Source: Gloeopeniophorella convolvens
Lineage: Eukaryota; Basidiomycota; Agaricomycetes; Russulales
DNA length: 64,000 bases
Direction of reading: 5' to 3'
Assembly: GCA_022496205.1 (NCBI GenBank)
Contig: WTXD01000008.1
Coordinates: 558,001 to 622,000 of the forward strand
The notes under the pieces are model-generated. The model saw nothing but the letters and a program-made list of their open reading frames with translations. It ran no database searches and was not told the origin of the DNA. Shown here piece after piece: positions 9,226-19,997 of the stretch. Position 1 is the stretch's first letter; every line of letters starts with the position of its first letter. The position numbers were made by a program, and so were the translations under genes.

Positions 9226-11974
9226 AGGTAGGATGAGAGCCGTGGCGGGGTCGGGGGAAGGGAAAGGAACACGCTCACTGTGAAGGGAATTATAAATAAA
9301 GGAACTTGCACAGAAATTGAATCCGTGGTAGTTCAGACCCCGCCTTTGAGTTTATCTGGCAATCTCGCCGTAATCTCCCACTCTCTCGGCTCTCCCGCCG
9401 CCCCGTCGGATCGACCCCTTCTCAATAATCGAGATTTCCCGCGCTCCCTTAACTGTTCGACGACCACTCCTTTGCTTCCGGGTAGAGTTGTAGCTCTCTC
9501 TCCTCCACATCCCGTTACCCCCTTGCCATAAATGTGCATCGCCACTGCATCGCTCCCACCTCGACGCTCCGACGCATCTGAAACACTCCCGTCTGCCGTC
9601 TTGCGCGTCCAATGCGACAGGAGTTGAAATGCCTGACATTACTTCATCGCTCATGTGTCCACCTCACTTCTAGGCTAGCTTGCGTCGGCGGACTCCAACA
9701 CCCTCCTTTCGACCGTATTTTCCTGGCTCTGTGCACCCTGGCACATGCACCGACCACATCGAGCGAGCCGAGACCGCTGGGATGCTGTCAGACGCTCGTA
9801 TTGGGCCTCGATAGGACCCTCATATGATCATACGCGTCACTGTCACCCCTTCCTACGGAGCATTCCATGCTACTTCGCCAGACCCGGCCGCTACGCCGGT
9901 GCCCCTAACCTTATTTCAGGTTCCAAACGAATCCCCTCGTGGTCCAATTTTACCTCTTCCATCAGGCCAAGCGCGCGGCCTGAGTCTAAACCTTCTTTAT
10001 CCACGCGTGCTTTCCTCTCTTGCCTGTTTCCCCGCAGTCGTCCCGAGCGTCCGATTGGATCCCCATCCAATCAAGCCAAGCCAGCCCCTGCCAGCCCATA
10101 CAATGCCCAGCGCCTCCCGCTAATGTCAACGCCAACCCGTGCGCGTACAAAGTTGCTGCAATACGTACCAAGGAGCGACACCATGCAGCCCTTGACGCAG
10201 CATTTCATTTCGTGCTTCTCTTCTTCCACCTCGCCATTCAGTACGAACGACAAGGAATCCACCGACCCCCCGCCTCGTGTACGGAACGCGGAACCTGGAG
10301 ACCCTTCTAGACGGCCGCCCGCCGTGAACAAGTTGCGTCAACGAGATGCAGCACCAGCACCACCCACCGCTCAGACGGGCGAGCTGAAACCTGATCGCAG
10401 GCCTCGCGCCTGGGGTCCGACGATCCGTTTCGGGGCACACAGTGGCTTCTCTCCCCCGCCGCCCGGCCCCCGCCCGCCGTTCCCCGTGCGCACCTCGCTC
10501 CTGGCAAGCGAGCGAAGCCCTCCCGGCATGCGTGCACCCGCGAACGTCAGCGCGGCGGCCGCTGCCGCGGGTCCCTGCTCAGCCGGCGCGAGGCAGGGCT
10601 GCCTTGCGCAGCCGCGTTGGTCGTCATCGCGCGGCGGGGCCGCCGGGAGCTAGCGTGCCTCGCGCGCAACGCAACCCGGGAGTCCGATCCAGCTCCGCCC
10701 GAACCACTCCAGGTAGGTCTGTCTGCCCCGCGCACACACACCCACACGCGTATTCGGGGGCCACCCCAGCCCGATCCCGCATCGCGCGCGTCGTACTTCC
10801 TAGCTCCGGATGGCTAAGAGCCTGTCGGACTCGGCGGCCACTGCGACCCTCCGCGCATATTGCAGCAACAGCCCGGCACAGGCGTGGATACTTATCAGCA
10901 ACAATAACGGTTTAGCCAAGCGAGCGCGACGTCCCCCTTCCTGCGCGAGTCTGCCGGGTGGGGATCCCGGCCGCAGCGGCTGCAGGAAGGAATCCCGCGC
11001 TTCTTCGCGGCTGGCGGGAGACGATTGAGCCGTCGCGCGCTCTCACGCGCGCTGCCACCCACGCTCCTACTAAGGACCTGAGGCGGGCGGGCGAGCGACC
11101 AATGCGTATCGATCCGAACACCGTCCGCGCGTCGTGTCAGCAGCAGCAGCAGCAGCAGCAGCTGCTACTATTGTGCGCGAGCTGTCGTATAGGCTTTCAC
11201 TCGTTGCCGAGGAAGGCAGCGTCGTTTGTTGCTAGACTCAGGTCCCAGCAGGTCTCAGGCCGCCGAGCGGAAGGTTCTGTCACCCGAGTGGAGCTGCCCT
11301 ACTATTAGTACATTGCGATGCGCTGCTGTGTACCTGAGGGCGCGAATCGTCGGCCTCTCGGTGGATACATCTATTGGTGGGCATGTGCTGATTACGTGGC
11401 TCGAATCGGGGTGTTTGGGTGTCCAGAAGTACTGATGGCTGTACATACAGTCATTTAACAATACACAGCCTAGTCTAATGGAAACGCTAATAGTCGTCCC
11501 GGGCGCATAGCCCGTGCGTACAGACGAGGTGTAAATCACTCGGCGCTTGTGGCTGATGACAGGCTGCTGAGAGTCGCATGCGCACATTCGGAAGGGTTAC
11601 GGAATGGCTGCGCGGTGCCTTTCTGTGTCGTGATGCTAATGAGCTTCCGCGCTTATGACGACGGGGGTGGCGGCGATCAAGATGGCGAATTACAACAGTC
11701 TGCATGCAGAGTAGGATACACTCACAGGGGCTGCTCCGCAGACAATAAGTAGAATGAAGTGCGATGCAAGGGGTGGTGTAGGGATTCATGCAGGGGGAGG
11801 GGGACTCGACTCGACAAAGGATTCGACGTATGGGATCATAGAAACAACAAACACACAACAAACATCGAGAGCGGGCAATGCAGTTTCGGGGCGGAAATTT
11901 CGGTACAGGTGTCCAGGGGGAGATATGTGCAAGACGAACGAATAAACAAGACAGACGCTGCTGAGGGGAACCAA
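9226..11974. promoter_or_regulatory. Long upstream region of WOPR copy A, downstream of copy B
   Basis: 2.75 kb with no recognisable gene. A 302-codon open frame at 9745-10653 (+) is Pro/Ser/Arg-rich, lacks any domain, and is expected by chance in such GC-rich sequence. Long leaders and promoters are known for WOPR regulators such as Candida WOR1, so this stretch probably contains the copy A promoter and 5' leader. A CAG repeat lies at 11139-11162. Confidence 0.45.
11139..11162. repeat. (CAG)n microsatellite
   Basis: An uninterrupted run of about eight CAG units, immediately followed by CTGCTAC, lies in non-coding sequence upstream of WOPR copy A. Confidence 0.8.
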
Positions 11975-13030
11975 TCACGAAACGGTGAAGGAACGCAGCG
12001 CGCGGTCATCGATGGGGTGCCTTTTGGGTATGTGGGTCGTTTCCAGATACGCGAGTGGCGCCAGGACCTGTGTATCAAAGCGGCGGTGGCTGGGCCTTGT
12101 ATGGCCTAAGCCGTGGATGGGGGCCTTTGGCCATACTGGGGGATCCATCGGCGATGGGGGGCTCACGACTGACGTTGGGTATGGTGCGTATGTTGGGGAG
12201 CGGGAGTGATGAGACGTGGAGTATGGACCAACGTTTTCACTTTGGTCCTTCGGCGGGCGCCCTTTCACACACCGCGCGCTACGGAACCTCCCTGGGGGTA
12301 CCTGGAGCGAGGCAAGCTCAGGATAGTCGTCTATGGTATACAAATTGTCGATGGTCTCTTGCGTGAAATAAGCAACTGAAAGAGGGCGCGCGTCAGGCCA
12401 AGCCGATAGCATACAGAAGCTCAAACGCACTGAGATGCCATTTTCGCCGGCCGCGACCGGCAAGATCTACGTGTACAGAGTATGTCTGTTTGATAAGACG
12501 TTCCCGCGGACGCCCGTAATATGAACCTGGGGGAAGATGCAAGCTGAAACTGAGAAGAGGCATTTCAGTCTCCGTTTGGCGTTTGGGGCGTATGGTGAAT
12601 GGGAAGAGTACTCACGGCTGAGTGATAACTTCTAATTCGACATCTAGCTCTCTCTCGCTATAGAACAAGAACTCGTCCCTGAGGCACGCTGATGAGTATC
12701 TAACGACTAGATTGATGAAACACCACATACCTGACTCGAGATGGACCCCAGCGAATGCCGTCTGTCCACCGTTCAATGCCAAGCTGAGTCAGAGAAGCAG
12801 GTGTGAGAAATTTGACAGCAGAGGCAGGGATGGGAGCCTACTCCAGTGGCCTCGGCATCTGGACCGCGCTCTTCCCAGACGTATACAGAGCCGGATCGAA
12901 TACATCTTCTTTCTTCGCTGTCAAGCCTGCGGGAGACTATGGGGAGGGTGCCGTTGGAGACGGCATAGAATATGACGAGTGCGTCTGAGACGGAGCGAAC
13001 GCGGATGTCGGTGCAGGTTGGCCGTTGCAT
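11975..13030 (-). CDS. WOPR-domain (Gti1/Pac2 family) regulator, copy B
   Basis: Paralogue of copy A. Five exons: 13030-12842, 12783-12731, 12678-12616, 12543-12431 and 12375-11975 (819 nt, 272 residues). WOPRa reads IRVRSVSDALVIFYAV, RRLDSEERRCIRSGSVYVWE, GIERWTDGIRWGPSRVR, DEFLFYSERE. WOPRb reads RLIKQTYSVHVDLAGRGR, KWHLIAYFTQETIDNL. This copy keeps the canonical RWTDG core. The C-terminal extension is only about 110 residues, Ser/Pro-rich, and ends with the shared motif LAPLAYLETTHIPKRHPIDD. It has one more intron in the WOPRa region than copy A. The acceptor of the third intron is taken as 12544, since the next AG downstream breaks the frame into RLIKQ. Confidence 0.9.
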
Positions 13031-14862
13031 GGGGTATTGGAAATGTCGACGGGGGCCAAACGGGGGCGGTTGCCGGGGCGGAGGAGGGACGGGAGGGGGG
13101 TAGCGAGGAAAGTATGTACGAGGAAGGTGGAAGTGGATGAAGACGAAGGGAGGGTATAAGTACGTATTTCAACTAGCGTTTACGATAAGCATAGAAGAGC
13201 GCGCGAAGAGAGGGTGCGATTGGACGGGCATTCCGGATAACAGCGCGTTCCATGAATGTTGTGAATTGGCAGTCTGGACAGCAGAAATGGCTGCTTGCCT
13301 TTGATGGAAAAAGGTCGTTCGTCTGCAGACGCGCATCGTCCGCGCATCCTCGCGATGCGAATCAAACTCTATACCTTTAATCACCTTCCTTCCGTCCCGC
13401 GCCTCTCGCGCTCTCCCAGACCCAGCTAGGCTACCCCATCAATCAGACGGGAAACGCGGGCCAAACATCAGCACCTCCGAGAGCGCTAGATCACCGCCGC
13501 ACCACACCACACGCTCCATTTACAGCGCCACGAACTCTGTGTTTAGTCACCGCTGAGAAGCCGGTCATGCATAGATTCCACAACAACAAAACCAGCGATC
13601 AACGACCTGGAGCGCGTCCATCCTCTGATGGCTGCCTAAATCGTCTTGGCCGTGTGCCAGTACATCTACGCAACAGAGGCGAGAAGCAGACACGGTCTCC
13701 CGCCGATGGCCGGCCGCGAGTCTGCCTACTGCGGCGGCGCTGCATATGAGTGTATATGTGGCGAGTCTTCGAAGTTCGAAGACTCCAGTGCACGGGCTTT
13801 GGCCAGTCCCGGCAAGACCGCAGGAAAAGAACCTGAGAGAACCGGGAGACAACTCCGACACGGGCAACTCAAAGCATTACGTCAACACACTTCCCAGCCA
13901 GCGCCAGACCGTCCAAAACGTCTGTTCGGTGTTGGACACTGCGCGGGGAAGCAACTCTTGCATGCGCAAGAAGCATCGACGCGGATGCTCGTCTGGCGTC
14001 CTAGCCTTTGTGAATCGCATACCAATCTCGTCTTCTCTGGCCTGCACGCATACATATGCAGCCACGATCGATGGGTAGCCTCGGGCGGCGCGACTAACCC
14101 CTACTCATCCACGGCCGGCTCTTGCCTAGCCAAAGCTAATTGGACGTACCGTAGGTTTGGGTTTGGGTGCCAAATGTCCAGACGCGACGCCGCTGAAACA
14201 AATTGCTGTGTATCGCTGATGATTTCTGTGTGCGCAGATGCCGATCTGTCAATTATGCATGTCAAACACTATCCAATACGTCCATTAGATGTTGGCATGC
14301 CAGAGCTAATGTAGACAGTTATTACGCACTCACGCGCACGGCCCGCCGTGGTGCGCGATCATCGATCATCGTGAGCTCGGGGGTGCAAGTGATGCAGAAC
14401 ATGTCCCCACGCCACGCAATTCCCCTGCGCGATATGAGTATCTCATCATATCATCATCGGGCATGATACATCTTCGCACGAGCAAGAAATTACGGTCAGG
14501 GAAGGGTCGTCGGTTGTCGGTGGAGGTGATGTCAACGGGTCTTCGGTTGATTAACGACCTCGTGTTTCTGAGGCAGAGCAGTTCGCTGCTTCTCGAGGTG
14601 TTGAGCATGGGCGTGGAGGCGGCTATGGAACCCTGAGTTTCGCTTCGCGGGCACCGCAGACCGTGTTGGTGCATTGCCCTGCTGGTAATCCTGTGAACGC
14701 GGCACATGGGTCGTCCTTGGGCCAGCGCGCGCTGTGGCGCCCTGGGAGTCTGAGAACTGGGAGGACTGGGATCGGAAGACTGGGACAGAGTTACGCACGT
14801 GACTTTCACGTGAACGAGAACTCTGACTCGCCGATTGGCATCGACGTTGTGCAATCGAGTCG
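13031..14862. other. Divergent intergenic region, 1.8 kb
   Basis: Separates WOPR copy B (minus) from cysteinyl-tRNA synthetase (plus). No domain-bearing frame is visible. It contains a perfect inverted repeat at 13763-13785 and must include both promoters. Confidence 0.45.
13763..13785. repeat. Perfect 11-bp inverted repeat with 1-nt centre
   Basis: GAGTCTTCGAA, a single G, then TTCGAAGACTC: the two arms are exact reverse complements. It lies in the spacer between copy B and the tRNA synthetase gene and could be a dimer-binding operator. Confidence 0.75.
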
Positions 14863-17800
14863 ATGCTCGCTGGCAGGGCAAGCTTTCCCATCCTCCACGT
14901 AGGCCGTATCCAATTTCGTGTCCATCGTCGCCACGCTTTCGTGAGGGCCATGTCGCAACAGCAGTCGAACTGGAAACCGCCTGCCCGCAGTACGGCAGAG
15001 CCCGTGCTCAAGGTCTACAACACCTTGACAAGGACCAAAGTTCGTACCTCTCGGGCCTGTGTGGATCGCGCCGTTATCTCATACTGTCCCATTCCAAGAA
15101 TGAGTTTGTCCCGCGCGAAGGGAAGCGCGTCAAGTGGTACAATTGCGGTCCCACCGTCTACGATGCCGCGCATATGGGTCACGCAAGGTAGGTTCCCTGC
15201 AACTTTCCGGCCTGATTGAGCTTGAATGCTACGTTGAGTCCAGAAATTATGTCACACAGGACATCCTCCGCCGTATCGTATCCGACTACTTTGGCTACGA
15301 CATCCACTTCGTGATGAACATCACCGATATTGATGACAAGGTACCTCATCCTTCCGAATATCAGCCATTCACAGGCCTTCATGGCTTCTTTAGATCATCT
15401 TAAGGGCACGACAAACACATCTGGTCAACAATTTCCGCACCGAGTCGCGGATCCTAAGCCAACAGCTGCTAGATGAAGTTCGAGCCTCCTGGGTGTTCTA
15501 CGTACAGTCAAAAGTGAGCAAAGGGCTCCTGAAGGAAGATGTCCCTGCACCAGGACAGGAATGGGAGGCGTGGAACGGGTTGACCCAAAAGGTTACCGAC
15601 AAAGCATGGAAGGCTGAGGCTCTCAAAAGAGACGAGAAGTTTGACATGCACTTCTCTGCTGCTGTTCGTCCGCCGCTTCTGCATCATGGCCAACTGACTG
15701 ATCCTGTCATGTAGACCCGCGCCCATGTTGCCATTCAAAGAGCAGCCGCATCCTTGACATCCGGGGATACGAGTACGGTGGCTGCGCACCAACTTATTGA
15801 TGGGTCTACAGATATCCTGGCTCTTTCCCTCGATAAGAAGGTAACTTCGCTCCCATCTCGCCATCTTGTTCTCTGACAATTGCCAGTATGGAGCATCGGT
15901 AACAGATCCGTCGCTGTCCCGTTCGTTGGCGCGGTTTTGGGAGAACAAGTTCTTCGACGATATGACTCGCCTCCGCGTGAAGGAGCCTGACACACTCACT
16001 CGCGTGACGGAATACGTCCCGGAGATCGTTGCGTTCGTGGAGCGCATCATTCAGAACGGATACGCATACGAGGTGGAGGGGAGCGTCTACTTTGATACCA
16101 ACAGATTCGATTCGAGCGAGAAGCACTCGTACGCCAAATTAGAGCCATGGAGCAAGGGAAACAAGGAACTCCTGGAAGAAGGCGAAGGTTGATACGCCGC
16201 CCTTAATCTCTCGTGGTCTTGTGGCTGACACGCGCGACGCTCAGGCGCCCTATCGACCACCAGCAGCCGCAGGTCGGCCGCGGACTTTGCACTCTGGAAA
16301 GCTTCTAAACCGGGCGAACCCTCCTGGTCCTCACCGTGGGGGCAGGGGCGTCCGGGATGGCACATTGAATGCTCGGTGATGGCGTCTGCCGTGCTCGGTG
16401 AGAACATGGACATCCACTCAGGGGGCATCGACCTGGCTTTCCCACATCACGACAACGAGATGGCACAATCGGAGGTATTCGGGTGGCGTGCGGCCAGGGC
16501 GACGCTGCGCTCACCCCTCATTTGCAGGCGTATCATCAGTGCGAGGCCTGGGTTAACTACTTCCTTCACACCGGCCATCTACACATCGAGGGGCTCAAGA
16601 TGAGTAAGTCACTCAAGAATTTCATCACCATCGATGTGAGTGCCTGGCTCGCTCCAGAATTTGCAGTACGCGTGACCCTGTGCAGGAAATTCTGCAGAAG
16701 TACTCTGCGCGCCAACTGCGCCTCGCGTTCCTGACGCAGCTCTGGAACTCTAAAATGGATTTCTCGGAATCGCTTATGACCGGAGAAGTCAAGAATATCG
16801 AGGCCACCATGAATGTATGTATGCACCTAGGTTTGGCGGTGTGGTACCTGGCTGGCCCTGATGACCCAATAGAATTTCTTCACTGTAGCCAAGGCCCTCA
16901 TCAATCAAGCACGCACAGAACAACCAACCCTCGATGGCACGCATCGGTATCACGCGCCTGAACGTGCGTTGACGGATGCGTAAGTACCACTGCACGTTTG
17001 CCTCCGAGCTGTGTTCTGATCAGTCCTGCAACGACAGTTTGCATCAGGCGCAGGACCGCTTCCGCGAGGCCCTGAGCGACTCGTTCGACACGCCCACGGC
17101 GGTGAACGTCCTCCGGGACCTCGTCTCCCGCACGAACGTGTACATCAACTCGCGCACGAACGAACTCGACATCGGCGTCGTGGAACGCGTCGCGCGGTGG
17201 GTCGGCAGCATGCTCAGAATGTTCGGGCTGGGCGAGGGCAACCCGTCCGAGCTCGGGTGGGGGCAATTGTCTACGGATGGCGAGGCGTCGCTCAACGTAA
17301 GTCGCGCACACTCATCTTCCGGAAGGGTTGACCGAGCGTTGGTGTGCGTAGCGGGAAGAAGCCGTGATGCCATATCTGCGGGTCCTGTCGTCCTTCAGAG
17401 ACGGCGTCCGGCAGTTGGCGATCGCGAAGGGGGACAACGCCGCAAAGGAGATTCTGGCTTTATCCGACAAACTGCGCGATTCCGATCTGGTGCCCTTGGG
17501 CGTGGCTCTGGATGATCAGGAAGGTAGATCGTTTCGTAACACATCAGATGGCCTGTCTGACCGTGCCTTTCCTACTTGTCGTAGATGGCAAAGCACTAGT
17601 CAAATTAGTCGATCCTGCAGAGCTGACCAAAGCACGCGAGGAGAAGCGTGCGCAGGCCGAGGAGAAGGCTGCCAAAAAGGCTGCTGCGCAGGAAGTAGAG
17701 CGGAAAAAGAGGCAGCAGAAGCTGGAGAAAGGACGCGTGCCCCCTGAGGAGCTGTTCAGGCCGCCTAACGTCCCTGACGGTACTTATGGCAGCTGGGATG

Positions 17801-17934
17801 ACCAGGGCCTGCCGTTAACGGACGGCGAAGGCAAGGAGCTGAGTAAGAACCAGGTGAAGAAGGCACAGAAAGAGCGGATGGCGCAGAAGAAGCTCCACGA
17901 GGAGTATTTAGCATGGAAAAAGGAAGAACAGTAG
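14863..17934 (+). CDS. CRS1: Cysteinyl-tRNA synthetase, probably dual cytosolic/mitochondrial
   Basis: Class I synthetase that charges tRNA-Cys. I resolve 13 exons: 14863-15039, 15099-15187, 15244-15340, 15394-15663, 15715-15840, 15887-16187, 16245-16474, 16528-16635, 16686-16814, 16873-16979, 17038-17296, 17352-17523 and 17585-17934. They total 2415 nt (804 residues). The HIGH-type motif is in [20 protein letters not shown]. Zinc-site residues sit in CGPTVYD, WHIECS and FPHHDNE. KMSKS appears as [15 protein letters not shown]. The C-terminus is a Lys/Glu-rich eukaryote-type extension ([20 protein letters not shown]). A second in-frame ATG at 14950 begins [11 protein letters not shown]. The 29 residues before it are Arg/hydrophobic with no acidic residue, as in a mitochondrial targeting peptide. 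The gene converges with the reductase gene 177 bp downstream. Confidence 0.94.
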
Positions 17935-18111
17935 TATGTTGAGTGCAGCCCGGTGACACGTCGCGAGACAAGCTACGACCTCCTTTTGTAATCACGTAAT
18001 TCTAGCATGCCCGGCTGCTGGCCCCACATATGCCACACTCGCACCGCCGCATGCAGGTATGTACACACAGAACACTGGACATCCGCAGCGTCTGCGCGCG
18101 AACCGGTCGGA

Positions 18112-18970
18112 CTACCAATCACAAGCATCAACAACGAGGCGCGCTATCCTTTCCAGGCCGGCTCTATCGTCATCGTCGAAGCCGCCCAGCGCGAGGCAGT
18201 CTAGATCGAGCACGCCGAGCGCCACCTCCCCCTCGTGTGACCGCAGCAGCAGTGGGCAGACGATCTCACTCTTCGTGTCGCCGTCGCACGCGATGTGGCC
18301 CGGGTACGCGTCGACGTCGCGCACGAGTAGCGTCCGCCGCGTGACGAACGCGTCCGCGCACACGCCCCGCGCGCGCCCCGGCGCCGTCTCGATGTACTGG
18401 CACGCCGGCTTTCCGCAGAAGGGCGCGAGGAGCAGCCGGCTAGTTCCCGGCGCATGGGCGCTCGAGTCTGCGTCCGCGCCCGCACCGCGCGGGTGGACCT
18501 TCGGCGTCGGGAATAGGGAGGCGTCGACGTAAAAGCCTGATCGGGTCACCGGGTAAGCAGGTTCTCGCGAAGGCACGGGCGCGGGCTGGGTGGGTGGGTG
18601 GAGGGGGCCATATCCGCCGTCCGTGCTTCACGGCGGGGCTCGAGGGCCGGAATGACGTGGGAGGGGGCGACTCACCGCACCAGTTGACTGCGGAAGGGCC
18701 GTTCCCGAATGTGGGGAACGCGAGGAGCGAGTGGTACACGAGCGAAGACGTGTTTGCCAGATTGGTCACCTGAAACGGGGGGCGTCAGAACGTGGAACGA
18801 GCGCAGTGACATGGATCAAAACGGGGAGAAAAAGAGAAAGGGTCCAGACGTTATTCGTACCCAGTCTCTTTGGCCATCGAGGAGCGCGGTGAGCTGGAGG
18901 ATGACATGTCCCAGAATTCGGGCTTTGTCTTGACATAGTCGGGCAGCAAGGACGAGTCTGCGTGGGGCAT
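18112..18970 (-). CDS. Free methionine-R-sulfoxide reductase (GAF domain), with apparent frameshift
   Basis: Cytosolic GAF-fold enzyme (yeast YKL069W type) that reduces free Met-R-sulfoxide with thioredoxin. Exons: 18970-18861, 18769-18676 and 18536-18112. The protein begins MPHADSSLLPDYVKTKPEFW, continues HVILQLTALLDGQRDW, VTNLANTSSLVYHSLLAF and GFYVDASLF. It then shows the three catalytic-type cysteines: GKPACQ, RGVCADAF and GHIACDGDTKSEIVCPL. The exons sum to 629 nt, one short of a whole frame. The break falls at a GGG run (18910-18912 on the plus strand) between KPEFW and HVILQL, so either the assembly lacks one G or this allele is broken. The gene is divergent from GLTP with a 196-bp spacer. 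Confidence 0.88.
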
Positions 18971-19166
18971 AATTTGGTGCGATGGCGGTCGGCGTAAAAT
19001 TAGCGATAATCGGCTGCCGACGCCACGGGGCGATTAGATCTGCTAATAATCCATTATGTAACTAGGGTGGACGCCCATCAGCAAGCGCAGCGGGGCGAGG
19101 CGGCGCCGCAACCGCCTTTCCAGACAATCCTATCGATCACGACTCTTCTGACACGCTTTCCTCGCC

Positions 19167-19997
19167 ATGGCCCCATACCTCGAAACCGTCACCGTACGTC
19201 CTCGTAAGGAAAGCGGGTTTCCTTTGCTGAACAGGCCACGCAGTCCTTCGCAGATGTCCCCATCACCGACGCAGGCGTCGACACCGTCATCTTCCTCAAG
19301 GCCGCAGAGGGCCTTGTCGGCCTTTTTGGTACGTTCAGATCGTACATTTCCCCGCTTGGCATTTTGTAATTGCGACTCCAAGATCTCCTCGGATCTGCCG
19401 CGTTCAGCGTCGTCCAGTCCGACCTCAAGGGCAACATCGCGGTGAGACTGACACCGCCAGCGGCGTCTCCGTCGGGGATTCTCACAGGATTATCGGTTTC
19501 TAGAAAGTGCGCGCGCGGTATGTAGAGACCCCGACACTGTCCGACACACTGGAGAAGCTCGTCGAAAACGAGAAGGGCGAGAAGAAGAGGAAAGCGACCG
19601 AGGGACTGCTCTGGCTCCTCCGCGGGCTCCAGTTCACCTGCAAGGCGCTCCAGAACGCCCAGGCGAATGCCTCCGAGGAGCTTTCGGTGGCGTTTACCAA
19701 GGCGTACGAGAGCACCCTCAAGGCGTTCCACAACTTCGTGGTCAAGGGTGTCTTCTCTGTCAGTCCATGCCGCCTGCCTGGCCATCGCGGAAGGCTTACG
19801 TTGACTAGGTTGCCATGAAAGCCTGTCCCTACCGTGCGGACTTCTTCAACAAGCTCAAGGCGGACCCCGCTGGCGGCCCTCCTGCCTCGGATGAGAAGGT
19901 CAATGCAGACCTAGCCAAATGGCTTGCTGCCCTCGACAACATCGTGACGAGGGTGCAGACCTTCTACAAGGTTGGCGGACATGACAAGGGCTTCTAG
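19167..19997 (+). CDS. Glycolipid transfer protein
   Basis: Soluble all-helical GLTP-fold protein that carries glycosphingolipids between membranes. Five coding exons separated by short introns. The reading starts MAPYLETVT, then SFADVPITDAGVDTVIFLKA, AAFSVVQSDLKGNIAKVR, EGLLWLLRGLQFTCKAL and FTKAYESTLKAFHNFVVKG, ending with VAMKACPYRADFF to the stop. The sugar-headgroup recognition centre of the family is intact: Asp, Asn and Lys in SDLKGNIAK, the stacking Trp in LLWLL, and the His in AFHNF. About 200 residues, the normal size. No signal peptide is seen, consistent with a cytosolic protein. Confidence 0.93.

Noticed and set aside
9745..10653. 302-codon open frame on the plus strand upstream of WOPR copy A
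   Set aside because: Pro/Ser/Arg-rich composition, no domain, no splice-consistent continuation and overlapping open frames on both strands. This is expected in GC-rich non-coding sequence.
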